DNA of 64,000 nt from Lepidostoma basale (lineage: Eukaryota > Arthropoda > Insecta > Trichoptera > Lepidostomatidae): positions 1-64,000 of the forward strand of contig JAHDVF020000155.1 in assembly GCA_022606425.2 (NCBI GenBank), written 5' to 3'. Position numbers and translations under genes: made by a program. Shown here piece after piece: positions 19,945 to 30,929 of the stretch (positions are counted from its first letter, which is position 1; every line of letters begins with the position of its first letter). Under the pieces are notes generated by a model. The model was not told where the DNA came from and did no database searches. It saw nothing but the letters and a program-made list of their open reading frames with translations.

Positions 19945-20640
19945 TATTTAAGGGTATACTTAGAAAATAGATAATAAATTTGTATAATCCACTAATTAGT
20001 AAAAAAATATTAAAAAACACGACGTGTTTCGGAGGATACCTCCTTCTTCTAGTGTAAAAATATGAAGAAAAAAAAAACTAAACAAAAGAAGACTAATATA
20101 AAAACGCATTTAAAATTCGATACAATAATTCAAATTTAAAAATTAACCGAGGCTATTTGTTATAAATACTAATTAATTAAGTAGTAAAAAATAAAAAAAA
20201 TAATATTTAGGCCTTATAACAAATAGCCCAGGTTAATTTTTAATGTATTGATTGTTGAGGTTTTAGTTTTGTAAAACTCCATTATAATTATTATAATAAT
20301 AAACGCGAATGTTAAATGGTTTTACTTTGTTTTTAATTCATATAATTTCTTATACAAATATCAGTTCCAAAATTGTTTCGCCTTGCGAGGGCATTTTCAA
20401 ACTCGCAAGGCGAAACAATTTTGTAACTGATATTTGTATAAGAAATTATATGAATTAAAAACAAAGTAAAACCATTAAACATTCGCGTTTATTATTATAA
20501 TAATTAATTTTTAAATTTGCATTATTGTATCGAATTTTAAATGCGTTTTTATATTAGTCTTTATTTAATTTTTTTAAATAATTAGTGGATTAAACAAAGT
20601 AATTATCAATTTCCTAAGTATATTACTATGGAATTCCACA
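19945..20640. repeat. Nested foldback element with hammerhead remnants
   Basis: gggtatacttagaaaatag at about 19951 and its reverse complement near 20605-20625 (cctaagtata) bound nested inverted repeats. These include ataaaaacgcatttaaaatt at about 20099 and aattttaaatgcgtttttat near 20534. The left part contains a hammerhead-like motif on the minus strand at 20020-20055: GGAGG/CCUCC stem II, GAAACACGUC and stem I AACAC/GUGUU, but the core box is decayed to UAGAAGA. The inner hairpin is described separately. Confidence 0.7.
20286..20505. repeat. Near-perfect hairpin, 104-nt arms
   Basis: Arm 20286-20389 and arm 20402-20505 are reverse complements with two mismatches by my count (at tggttttac/gtaaaaccatt and cagttccaaa/ttttgtaactg), around a 12-nt spacer. 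The centre contains gcgaaac next to the GCC/GGC stem of the hammerhead family (UUGAAAA in place of CUGANGA on the minus strand). Confidence 0.9.
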
Positions 20641-21500
20641 GTGTTAATGCCTAAGTGTTCAATAAGTTATTTAAGGGAGGTGAAATGTTTCGTTTATATA
20701 ACATTACTATACGAAGTCAATCAAAAAATGCAAACTATGTTTACCCACCAAACACAGTCGAAAAATATAATAAAACATCTAAAAAACAGACGTTTTAATA
20801 TAAATCCCATATATTCAAGAAGTAATTATATTTAATATTCAAGATGAAATGTTTATCGCGCTACAAGAATCATAATTTAAATGAAATTCTTTAGGATAAA
20901 AAAAGAACACATCGAAAAAGCAATATTAAATTTGTAGGCTACTACGTTATCTTTGGTTATGGGATTCTACCGAAATGAGTCGGGTTGATGATAGTAATTT
21001 GGAAAATAAATTAAACCCCTAAAATGCTATCGGTTTATCGTTTTTTAATTGCCTTCAGCTATTTTCCGGGCGTTTCACTGATTTTTCAAATTACACAATT
21101 CAAATTTCATTGTTTACGACTTTGGAATTATTCGAAATTAAAATTTATTTTTATAGGGTGCTGGCATGAGACTTTAACATTTTTATAGCAAGGGCCTAAA
21201 ATCATTTATTTCAATTAATCACTTTTCATGAGTGATTACTGACATTGAAGGAAATTGATTAAAAATCTCTTTGGTTTTTTTAATAAAATTATTAACTTTA
21301 CAATATCACTGACTAATATTTTTTATCATTCCCTCTATTCTATTTATAAAAATCTAATCAAAACCATGAGGCTCATTATAGTTTTTTTTTCCAATTCTGT
21401 GCCCTTATTAGGTAAAACGTATCAATTGTTACAACTAAAATAAAACATTTAGATAAACATTATTAATTATATCATATGAAAACTGTTAAATTAAAAAACT
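20640..21500. other. AT-rich spacer
   Basis: The hammerhead-family module (ggaattccacagtgttaatg) is seen at 20630-20650. The remainder has no gene or recognised repeat. Confidence 0.4.
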
Positions 21501-21504
21501 TTTT

Positions 21505-21965
21505 TTTTAACTTTTCCCCTATACAATTTAGCAAAATTTTTTAGTACTACCTTCAACTTTTGTCACCTTTCCTATATGTTCTCCTATTAATCTACTTCCT
21601 GTTATGGTTTATCGTTTCATCGTTTTTGACTCTAAACTATGTGTAATTGTTCCTTCTAATTACTGTTTTATTATTATTATTATTTTTTATTTTCTCCTAT
21701 AAATAGTTACTAACTGTTCTTTTAATTAAAATATTTAAGTACCTTACTCAATTTCAGCTAGAACTTCAACATATTTCAAATTGACATAGAAACAAATACA
21801 CATAAAGATTCGAAAAATCGCAAAAATTTTACATTTGATATATTATTGTAACATCCGATGATGTCAACATAGATAGATGAAACAGCTGTCGCCTAAAATA
21901 AAACACAATTCTGACACAAAAAAACAAAATTTAAAAATATTAAAGTATGGAAAACAATAAATAAA
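21505..21965 (+). mobile_element. Long hammerhead-element copy
   Basis: The body (ttcccctatacaatttagca, ccttcaacttttgtcacctt, ttttattattattattattt) leads to a hammerhead-like 3' segment at 21848-21893 with core CCGAUGA, degraded stem II and ACAGCUGUC. The same approximately 450-bp unit lies in reverse orientation at 24790-25320. No ORF. Confidence 0.65.
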
Positions 21966-22049
21966 GCAAAACAATGGACTATTATATCATATTACTAATG
22001 TTATCGCAAAAATGTATGTTGTACACGAAGATTATTTAAAGAATTAATC

Positions 22050-22327
<278 letters not shown>

Positions 22328-22539
22328 TTTCTTCCAACTTATAGTTATATATATTTTAAATAGCTGCCGAAACTAGCCGAAAATGGTATAAAACAAAACA
22401 ATTATAAATATTACATTATCCATATTTTTTCACAATTAAAATTTCTACCAAGAAAATTCAATTATTAACGAATATGGATATGATATTCATATGGATTGCT
22501 GGAGTATATAATATATAGACTAAATAAACGAATTGAATA

Positions 22540-22700
22540 AAAACACTGTTTTTCCACTTTTGAGTTTATTTTTCTCGACTTGTTTCGAAGGCTTCCACAC
22601 CTTCATCATCGGTAGAACGATATTAACTAGTCATCAATATAAATTCGTCATTATGGGATTCCACATTTTAAACGCCTTAGGTTTATCTTAAATGAATACA
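22540..22700 (-). repeat. Hammerhead-element copy, decayed core
   Basis: The minus strand reads cgatgatgaaggtgtggaag, then ccttcgaaacaagtcgagaa. Stem II GAAGG/CCUUC and GAAAC are kept, and the box is CCGAUGA. The conserved module (ttcgtcattatgggattcca) follows at 22646. Confidence 0.6.
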
Positions 22701-22739
22701 TAAAAGTTGCATTAAAAATAATTATTTTTGTGTACCTAA

Positions 22740-22896
22740 TCAGTGGCTAAGTGAGGAGTCAGGAAAATCGAGTGCGTGTATGACACGATGTATGAATGTT
22801 GTGGAAGTAGGAAAAATATCCGAAAATAGAAGTGTGACGGTCCATTATTTCTACATATCCCTTCGGATAGACGGCGTGATGGTTAGTTAGTTAGTT
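22740..22896 (+). pseudogene. LINE-T 3' micro-fragment with tail
   Basis: gtgaggagtcaggaaaatcg through atgtatgaatgttgtggaag to gatggttagttagttagttt. Diverged and frameshifted. Confidence 0.75.
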
Positions 22897-22899
22897 TAA

Positions 22900-23437
22900 T
22901 TGAGAAATTTGTAGTTATTATGTATTAAAATCTACCTTAGAAAAGTAAATGATATAATGGAATTTTTTCCGTTTAAATTTATAATTTAATTTCTTTTTTT
23001 AAATAAAGTGTAACGGAGTTAATTAAATATTGTTTAAAGATAAAAAGAGATATTTCAGTATACAACATTTACTTATGTTTTATTATATTTGTAGAGAAAT
23101 TATATTGTTTGATATCACTACACGTAAAAAAACCTTTCCTTGTAACCCTTAGTTTATAAGGGCCATTAAAGATGTTTTATATGAGAGAAAAATTATTTTT
23201 GTGTTTATTGTACGTTATTTATTATTTGGCAGAAAATAAATGGTTTTGGAAACGAGCGAGTTTTCGGAAAATATACGTTTACCTTTTAATGCTCTATTAA
23301 AGAATAAAATGATATATAATTTTGCAAAATTTATTGTATCATATAATAAATTAACAATTAGGTGGATGACATGTTTCGCGGTATTAAGAAATTGTCAAGT
23401 ATTCCTGTATTTTTTATTTATTTTTTATTTATTTTAC
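22900..23437. other. AT-rich spacer, nothing recognised
   Basis: No coding or repeat family was recognised. Confidence 0.4.
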
Positions 23438-23956
23438 TTTTACATTTTATATGACCCTTATGTATGGAATCGAAGCATGTAACTGGCAAAAGAAGGATGA
23501 AAGTAGAATAAATGCAGTAGAAATGAGATCTCTTAGACGAATGTGTGGATACTCTGTTAATGATAGAGTGTCGAATGAAAATATAAGAAGTGAATGCGGT
23601 GCGAATGATGGTGTCATGAACAAAATAATGAAAGGATCATTAGAATGGTTTGGACATATGGAAAGAATGAATGAAGAGAGAATGGTAAAAAAATTATATG
23701 TTAATGATGTAAATGGAACCAGAAATAGAGGAAGACCAAGGAAAACGTGGCACGATCAAATAAATCAAATATTGAATGTCGGCCATGTGAGGAGTCAGAG
23801 AAATCGACGCGCGTGCATGACACGATGTATGAATGTTGAGGAAGCGAGAGAAATATGTTAGGAAAGAAAAGCGTGTCAGTCCATTATTTCTGCCCACCCT
23901 TTCGGGGAGACGGCGTGATGGTTAGTTAGTTAGTTAGTTAGTTTTACATGTTATAT
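23438..23956 (+). pseudogene. LINE-T 3' fragment with target-site duplication
   Basis: The ORF from 23451 reads EACNWQKKDESRINAVEMRS, LRRMCGYSVNDR, GSLEWFGHMERM, GRPRKTWHDQINQILNVGHV and ends at TAG after EIC. The remaining tail lies downstream and ends (TTAG)n at 23921-23941. The flanks ttttacattttatat (23438-23452) and ttttacatgttatat (23942-23956) are a 15-bp duplication with one mismatch. A recent 5'-truncated insertion. Confidence 0.9.
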
Positions 23957-24255
23957 ATTAATTTGAAGAAGAAAGTTTATGGACTGTAGTTGTCACACTA
24001 AGCATGGCTTGTATCGTGGCAACTACATAAAAATAGCATGTTAGTAGAACTGTTAGTAAAATTGCAGTTTGTTATTATTTGTTAGTAATCTTATGCTAAC
24101 ATTGGTAATCGCAACATGAGGATATAACTAAAATTAAATGCTAGGGAAGTTGTGATAATAAATTTACATACTATTCGCCATTTAAATGGCAATAATACAG
24201 GAAACAAATAACCTACCATAAAACAGACGCTTTCATTCGTATCATTAATTTAATA
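23957..24255. other. Spacer, nothing recognised
   Basis: No gene or repeat family was recognised. Confidence 0.4.
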
Positions 24256-24259
24256 ATGA

Positions 24260-24485
24260 GTTCTCTTCTTCTCAGTCGTATTCCTCATGATTGAGGGTCG
24301 TGTTCATCCTGTAAGCTATTGACCATGGCACGCCATGCGCTCCTGTCGTCCGTCAGTCTCCAGGCTGCAGTAAGTGAGAGACCAGTCAGATCCCTGATTT
24401 GATCTGATCAGCGGTTCCGTGGTCGTCCTTGTGGTCGCATTCCCTCTACTTTACCCATTATGATGAGCTTTTCAAGGTAAAAAAT
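24260..24485 (-). pseudogene. LINE RT C-terminal fragment, family unassigned
   Basis: The plus-strand view shows catggcacgccatgcgctcc and ttccgtggtcgtccttgtgg. The minus strand translates to the GRPQGRPRNR-type motif and a W-x-x-M-V-N-S-L-Q block. It is related to LINE-C/D 3' ends but distinct in sequence. Confidence 0.55.
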
Positions 24486-24759
24486 ACCAATAAATAAAAG
24501 GTTATTGAATAATGATGTAGAACCATTCATACAAATGAAAACGTTTGTTTTCTGTAACTTTAATTATAATGTATTATATTAGAATGACATGTTTCGCTTT
24601 TTTAATTAATCCTGCATTTTATATTTGCTTAGAATGACAAATAATGCCATTCCCATAAACTATTATTAAACTTCTAGAAAACAGATGATTTCATTCGTAT
24701 TAATTATTTAATATGAAGGTTAACAATATTGTTCAAGAAATAATCAAAATGATGTATTC

Positions 24760-25330
24760 GTTAAATGAAATAATTAAATACTCCATTGTTTTGGCCGAAA
24801 CACTATAATACCTTAACATTTTAAACTGCTAATGAATAAACTTTGTTTTTTGTATCGCAATTGTATTTTGTTTTACGCGACAACTGTTTCATCGACCTAT
24901 GTTGACATCATCAGGTGTTACAATAATATATCAAATGTCAAATTTTCGTGAATTTTCGAAGCTTTTTGTGTATTTGTTCCTATGTCAATTTGAATAATTT
25001 ATTTGATATAATTTTGAAGTTCTTGCTGAAATTAAGTTAGGTACCTAAATATTTTAATTGAAAGAACGGTTAGTTACCATATAGGAGAAAATTTTAAAGG
25101 TGGAAAATATTATAATAAAATAATAATAATAATACAACAGTAATGAGAAGGAATAATTACACATAGTATAGAGTCAAAAACAATGAAACAATAAATTAAA
25201 AAACGATAAACAATAACAGGAAGTACATAGATTACATTAATTAGAAAGGTGACAAAAGTTGAAGGTAGTATTATTATTTTTTAGCTAGATTGTACAGGGG
25301 AAATGTTTTAAATGTACTATAAACTAATGG
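24760..25330 (-). mobile_element. Long hammerhead-element copy
   Basis: This is the minus-strand counterpart of 21505-21965. It shares ggaagtacatagattacatt, ggtgacaaaagttgaaggta and the terminal hammerhead at 24873-24920. The flank ggccgaaacactataatacc at about 24792 is also found at 10381 and 13215. Confidence 0.7.
24873..24920 (-). ncRNA. Hammerhead ribozyme-like motif, intact core
   Basis: On the minus strand CUGAUGA (24914-24908) is intact. One U follows, then a stem II of six positions with one mismatch (24906-24901 with 24896-24891) and loop AUAG. GAA is at 24890-24888, the fully self-complementary ACAGUUGU is next, and GUC ends at 24879. Stem I (UAACAC with GCGUAA) pairs at about four of six positions. 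Confidence 0.65.
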
Positions 25331-25785
25331 AGAATAAGAAGGAATTTGGTTAATTGTGAAATTTAGTTTACATTTTTTGGCCTCATAAATTTCAAAATTT
25401 TCTAATTTCTCTAATTTTTTAGGATTATTTGTTGTATGTAAAAACAATTGTTTTTTTGGTCTCGAAATGATGGTCAAAATTCACACAATCATTGGCCATT
25501 TCCGAAAAGATGTTTCTGTTTTTCTTGAAATTTTATTATAGTTTATTAGAATGACATGTTTCGTATTGCTAAGGCATTTGATTATGACTTAATACAAACG
25601 TTATGAGGTTATATATGTACCTACAAAGGTTTTTTTTTTTAAAGAAACGGACGTTTTCATTTAGATTAATTAAGTTATAAAAATACTTTTAGTCGATACG
25701 ACATGTGGATGAATTATACGTGAATTAGATTTTCGTCAGGGAAAAGACATACGAGTATTGGAGTTACCCCTTACGCATATGATTT
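25330..25785. other. Spacer with a hammerhead-derived remnant
   Basis: 25545-25600 reads ttagaatgacatgtttcgta, then ttgctaaggcatttgattat, a degraded minus-strand copy of the UUGAUAA variant. The rest is not recognised. Confidence 0.4.
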
Positions 25786-25789
25786 GTTC

Positions 25790-26095
25790 TATTGAAGAAC
25801 AGATTTCATAGAGTTTCTTGTGGCCATAGAGCGACACCCAATACAGTAATAAAAATATTTCGGCGCGTGTACTTGTATTTACCGTGTTCCATTCAGCCTT
25901 TTGGAAGGTGGCCAAGCATTTCCTCCTATGCCGCCAAAACCTGCTTTTTTCCTGCTAATTTATTTTTCGTTTTTTCTTCGCGCGCTTTCTTCGGAGGCAG
26001 TGTTGCCAACCTAGGCAGTAATTGCGGCAATTTATTGTCCCTCGTTACGTGGATTCGCCGCCATATTCAGGCGGGAATTCCGCACATATAACATA
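25790..26095. other. GC-richer single-copy-looking segment
   Basis: An open frame (25792-26091, plus) covers the segment, but its residues show no domain or codon pattern that would support a gene. The segment contains ggcgcgtgtacttg, cgcgcgctttcttc and ccgccatattcaggcgg. No repeat match was found within the window. Confidence 0.35.
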
Positions 26096-26389
26096 GTGGA
26101 GATTTAATATGGTTGACATTCGAAATTTGAAATGAGCGTGATGGTTTGACAGATTCGTTTAAGTGGCCCATTTTCAATTAAAATTGTTATCATAAACCCA
26201 AATTTTTGTATTCAACAATTATTAATACACAAACATTATATAGTTACATCATCATAAGATATTAATAGGTTTTATCTAACACATTTTGTAATAAAATATT
26301 ATCAAATGTCATAAGATATTTGGTGCATATTTAAGATGCCAAATATTTTGCTTCATCAGGGATACTTATTGTCTTTCGAATAAATATAC

Positions 26390-26460
26390 CTACCTACCTA
26401 ACCATCACGCCGTCTCCCCGAAAGGGTAGGCAGAAAGAATGGACTGTCACACTTTAAATA
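26390..26460 (-). mobile_element. LINE-T or LTS tail fragment
   Basis: ctaaccatcacgccgtctcc through aagaatggactgtcacactt: the last 65 bp of the shared LINE-T/LTS 3' end on the minus strand. Confidence 0.75.
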
Positions 26461-26619
26461 TATATGTAAACGCCTGTTTCATTCGTTAATTTTTTATCGT
26501 TGATGTACAAAGAAAGCATCCTATAAACAATAGAAATATGTGATAAAAACATGTATTAAAAACACATCACTCTGACATATAATGAAACTTTTAGAAAACA
26601 GATCTTGTCATTATTGACG

Positions 26620-27275
26620 TTTTAGTTTTATGAATGAGAAGACTGTTTATCTACTTTTCATATTATTTTCACAGCGTATTTCGAAGGTTTTTTACCTTCA
26701 TCATCGAGAGAATGATTATTTTATATCATTTTCCGGGTGGTGACGGTGTCAAACCAGTAAAACCTGTCGAGAAAAATGAATAATAAATGGAAAAATATAT
26801 ATTTTTTATTTTAGATAAATTTAAGGCGTTAACACTGTGTAATTCCAAATTGAGGATTTTTTTATGAATTAAAACACTGTATTTTCCACTTGGTAAAGTA
26901 TTTTTTCAACTTGTGTCAATGTCCATTTGTTTTGTTTTAAAATATAAACTGTCCCCTAACTAAATCAATAGCCTAAAAGCAATAAAACACCCTCAACTCA
27001 ATACTTCCATCTAAAAATCCTTTCAAAATTTAACCCATTGATATGTCTATTGATATCTCCCTAGCACTAGCCAAGTTAACTAATACATGTTTTATATAAT
27101 TCTATGTTATTTTACTCAGTTTCTAATAATTTTGGTAAGTTTATATCGTTCTCTCGATGATGAAAGCCTTCAAAACACGCCGAGAAAAATAAACCCAAAA
27201 ATTGAAAAAAAAGTGTTTTAATTCATAAAAATATTTTTTTTATTCATAAAAATTCGTCATTCAGGAATTCAAAAA
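26620..27275. repeat. Hammerhead-element inverted pair
   Basis: The minus copy at 26680-26725 reads, on its own strand, attctctcgatgatgaaggt, then accttcgaaata. The plus copy at 27150-27195 reads gttctctcgatgatgaaagc, then cttcaaaacacgccgagaaa. In the plus copy UUCUC and GAGAA form a stem I. The boxes are UCGAUGA in place of CUGAUGA, so both look inactive. The conserved module is at both ends (about 26825 and 27250). Confidence 0.65.
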
Positions 27276-27279
27276 TGAG

Positions 27280-27960
27280 GAGGGAAGTGGGTCGCAGAAT
27301 GAGTTATTTTATAAAAATTATTTTAATTTTTCATATGAAACACGCATTTTGTGGTAAGATGTTATAAATATTAAAAGAGACACTTTATTTGATTAATACA
27401 GGATTTTTCTTTTAAATACAAAAAATAAACATAGTTATATTTTATTTATTTACATTATAAGAGAGTTGTTACAAAAATTAACAAATAATATACTTTTTTA
27501 ATCTACGGTTTAGATATCGCAATTTGCTATGATTAAGTAGATTTTAAAATAAAACTTAACGACCAATAATATAAGGGTTAAGACTTTCATAATAATAACA
27601 CGTTTTCGTGTTATTTGGCACTTAGAACAAACTTTAAGTGTTAAATAATTGTATTTTAATGAAGGCACTTAGAACGAATTATGAGCACAATGGAAGAAAT
27701 AATGCGAATCTTAGATTTATAGAAGTGTTGATAATCTATATCGGTCCAACACGCGATACAATTTAGTGGCATTTAACAAAAATTCAATAAGTTTACTCGT
27801 TATATTTATAAATTTAGACTGAGACAAACTTTCAAATGAATAGAATTGTACTTCGCATTTTCACAACAACAACACCATTATGTTGTTTCCACGGAAGGTT
27901 AGGAAAACAGATTGGACTATATCCTGGCACACTTTTATGCATTCCTACAAATTCATACAA
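27280..27960. other. AT-rich spacer
   Basis: A pair of cacttagaac words lies at about 27622 and 27665 with no clear repeat unit. No gene. Confidence 0.4.
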
Positions 27961-27964
27961 CGAG

Positions 27965-28330
27965 TCTTCTTCTTCTTTCTTCTTCTTTTAGACCTTTGGT
28001 CTGTTCCTGTAATCACTCTGGTCTCTCTTGGGAGGTCGACTCCCAGCTATCCCTCCATCCCTTCGGCGGTCTTCCGGGGAGACGGTAACCTGCAGGCATC
28101 TGATGCGCGACAGTGTGTGGGATTCTAGTGGGATCCATCATCTGCACGTGCGGATTCCAGTATCTTTTGCGTTATTTGCCCATCGCACGACATCTTCCAC
28201 CTTGCAGATTTCGTGGATAGCCGTGTTCCTCACCCTATTCCGAAGAGTCTTTCCTGCTATTATTCTCAGCGTCCGAATCTCTGCCACCCGCACCTAAGCC
28301 TTCGTTCTTGTGGTATCCGCTCTCACATTT
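27965..28330 (-). pseudogene. LINE-D fragment
   Basis: The plus-strand view contains ctcccagctatccctccatc, ggcggtcttccggggagacg and ctattcccttccg-like blocks. The minus strand reads DSWESTSQE and GRPPKGWRDSW-type peptides, mirroring 12290-12770. It starts at a cttcttctttcttcttc run (27966). Confidence 0.75.
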
Positions 28331-28339
28331 ACAACAATA

Positions 28340-28715
28340 CACATATACAACGAGTAATACACGCATATCAACTCGTTCGACTTCCAACGTGACCCACTCT
28401 AAAATTTAATTAATTTGGTCGTGTTATGTATTTTTCAGTCTTACATTATTAAACTGTCATTAACGTTATCATTTTTTTCATCAATGCGTTCCATATGTCC
28501 AAATCAAGGCAGTTTCATTATACTTTGTTTCGCTTTACATTCCTTCCTGATATCAAATTCTGTTGCACGACGTTTGACCACATCTACATCTAAGAGATAT
28601 ATCTACAGCATTTATTCTGATCTCATACTTCGTCTTCTAGTTTCATGTATCGCTTTCGAACATAGGGGATGGAACCAGAACTCCATTGTAAACGGCCATT
28701 TTCACTTTTATTGAT
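28340..28715 (-). pseudogene. LINE-T fragment, diverged
   Basis: The minus strand matches LINE-T: the plus view has acgagtaatacacgcatatc, gcgttccatatgtccaaatc and ccagaactccattgtaaacg. The order is correct for one copy, with an internal deletion near 28440. The (TTAG)n tail is absent. Confidence 0.65.
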
Positions 28716-28734
28716 AAGTTATTGTTTTAAATAT

Positions 28735-29290
28735 CTTCTTCTTCCTCTTCCTTTTTGAAGACCTATGTGGTCTGTTCTCCAGAGTTTGCTCCTCCATGGA
28801 TTCTCAGCTGTCTTTCCATATTTTAAGAGGTTTTCCACGAGGATGAGTCCCACTTTGTCCATTGAATTCATAAAATTTTCAAAATCTGTAGTATTTTTCA
28901 AAACATTATTTTCTTTTTACTGGCGTATTTTAGGTGTGACCCGACCTTTTCGATCTACTTGTTCTTCTTTTAATAGATTGAACGATTTGTGACACAGAAA
29001 TCATGTCTCGTCGGATGATGAGATCCAGCTGTCCTTCCATCTTAGGCGGTCTTCCAGGTGGGCGGTGTCCGGAGGGGATTTCATAAGCGGCTGTATATGC
29101 AAGTCTGTCACCATCCATTTGGGCTACATGGTCCCTCCAGGACCTTCTTCTTTATCTACTCCACTGAACGATATGTCGTGCTTGTCTTACTGTCTTGCTG
29201 TCGATACGCATGTGCTTGTTCTTCCAGACCAGATTCTTTAGGCATCCTGACACGGCAGAGGCTTTACTGACTTGTTCTCGTACTTACGTA
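28735..29290 (-). pseudogene. LINE-D fragments, two tandem pieces
   Basis: Minus-strand frames read VENLLKYGKTAENPWRSKLW (from 28901) and MDGDRLAYTAAYE, SGHRPPGRPPKMEGQLDLII (from 29118). Two copies of the GRPPK region in the same direction indicate two insertions or a duplication. A gaagaag tail is at 28737. Confidence 0.7.
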
Positions 29291-29294
29291 TAAA

Positions 29295-29695
29295 GGTCAT
29301 TTTGGCTGCAGATCTCTACTCCCAAACATCTGAAACCTTTTCGATGTACAAATTTAAACATAAAATGAAACAGAATCGTTACTTATATATTAAAATGGGG
29401 TAAAGATATATCTGAGGGTCAAGGTAAATTACTTCCAACCTAACAGGACCCGGGACCAACATTGATATCCTTTCTGAACTGATCACAAGATCTATAGAAA
29501 GAAGAAGAAAATAAATGTAAAAGATTACAAAAAACATGAAGAAAACAAACGTTTTAATTGAAATATAATATCTATTTAAAAACATATATATTATCAGCCG
29601 TCTATAAAAATATATATTTTAGAACACCTTGGAAAACAAAATGAATGCTTATATAATTACAAATTGATTAAAATTCGTCTAATATTTTAATATGA
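29295..29695. other. Spacer, nothing firm
   Basis: 29400-29515 ends in aagaagaagaaaataaatg on the plus strand, possibly another LINE tail, but no peptide block was recovered. Confidence 0.35.
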
Positions 29696-29734
29696 TATTC
29701 GTCCGACCTGTCAAAACGGCGCCAAGTTTTTGCT

Positions 29735-29870
29735 GCAAAAACTCGACTTCCGGCGGCCATTTTAATTAAAGGATAACCGAGGTCGTTTTGCCCAAGTAAC
29801 CCGAAACTTCAGCAACATGGCGGACCGTTCCTAATTCAATTTAGCCGGAAGTTGTTCATGGTTCTATTAT
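29735..29870. promoter_or_regulatory. Cluster of ETS- and YY1-like words
   Basis: cgacttccggcggccatttt (29751 on) joins an ETS-type ACTTCCGG to a YY1-type GGCCATTTT. aacatggcggacc (29813 on) has another YY1-type word, and gccggaagttg (29843 on) another ETS-type site. Such clusters occur in housekeeping promoters. No adjacent gene was found here, so function is unproven. Confidence 0.3.
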
Positions 29871-30082
29871 GGTACACGGCTACACTGAAACCATTGAATT
29901 CTTAAAGTTTGTCTGGCTACAGAACCATGGACTGAATATTATGTTGAATTTGATGAGCAATCGAAATGCAAAGTAGGATCACATCAAAACATTTATTCAT
30001 GTTATAATATAAATAATGTTTCTTCTATATTCGCCTTCACTTTGTGTCGTAGATTCATATTTGAATCTTCTTCTTCTTCTTC

Positions 30083-30625
30083 TTCAGCCGTCTCTCCACT
30101 GCTGGATGTAGGCCTCTTCTAATTTCTTCCATTTTTCTCTTCTTTGGGCTTCTCTTATCCACCTGCTACCCGCGACAGGGACAATATCATCGGCCCAACG
30201 TTTCTGAGGCCGGCCTATTCCTCTTTTCATGTCCCATGGTCTCCATCCTAGGACTCTGGGTGCTCATCTGTCTGTTCCCTGTCTGGCAACATGACCTGCC
30301 CATTGCCACTTTAGCCTGGCAATACGATCCACCACGTCGACAACCTTTGTCCGGCGTCTGATTTCTTCATTTCTGATTCTATCTCTCAGACTTATGCCTA
30401 ACATTTGTCTCTCATAGATCGCTGTGTACATTTTAATTTATATATGGTCCTCGCAGTTAAGGTGGTAGTTTCCAGACCATATGTAAGCACAGGGAGGATA
30501 CATGTTTCAAACACTTTTCTTTTTAAATTCATGGGAATATCCTTGTTTTTAAGGATATGATTGAGTTTCCCAAAGGCTGCCCAACCTAGTCCAATTCTTC
30601 TGGGTACTACATATTTACATACTAC
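30083..30625 (-). pseudogene. LINE-B RT C-terminal fragment, longer copy
   Basis: The plus-strand view starts ctctccactgctggatgtag, and continues with ggcccaacgtttctgaggcc, gcccattgccactttagcct, ctgattctatctctcagact and ccagaccatatgtaagcaca. The minus strand gives the YGLETTTLT-, SLRDRIRNEEIRRRT- and W-A-N-G type blocks of LINE-B. It keeps about 540 bp, more than the other copies, and is 5'-truncated. Confidence 0.8.
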
Positions 30626-30649
30626 ATATGTACATATTTGAATAAATAT

Positions 30650-30770
30650 AATTAATTAAAATTCATTAATTCATACAATGAAGAAGGGAAGTCTCTGTCC
30701 CGAAACATGTTTTTGAAAAGTGCAATAAAGTTTTGTGGAAATTCAATGTTTTCAAAAAGTTATTCAAATG
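30650..30770 (+). repeat. Hammerhead-like remnant
   Basis: aatgaagaagggaagtctct, then gtcccgaaacatgttttt: box AUGAAGA (first base changed), extra A, stem II GGGA/UCCC, GAA, ACAUGU and GUU. Stem I is not convincing. It is the same type as 13790-13838. Confidence 0.5.
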
Positions 30771-30835
30771 TGATGGCGAATACAGAAAAAATATATGTAC
30801 ATTTGATAAAAAAACACTTTATATAACTTAACATC

Positions 30836-30919
30836 AGTGGTAGTACTCCCATAGAAGCCCAGAAGCCCAGCTTGCGCAAGAAATTTTGATTCAAATCCCC
30901 CAATGGGAGTACCGCCACC
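30836..30919. mobile_element. MITE deletion derivative
   Basis: Left end agtggtagtactcccatag and right end atgggagtaccgccacct are the termini of the 4195-4480 MITE. Almost the whole interior is missing, leaving 84 bp. Confidence 0.8.
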
Positions 30920-30929
30920 TGCTTAACCG

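Noticed and set aside
25792..26091. 99-residue frame in a GC-richer segment as a gene
   Set aside because: The residues show no domain and the segment has no exon boundaries. Composition alone is not enough.
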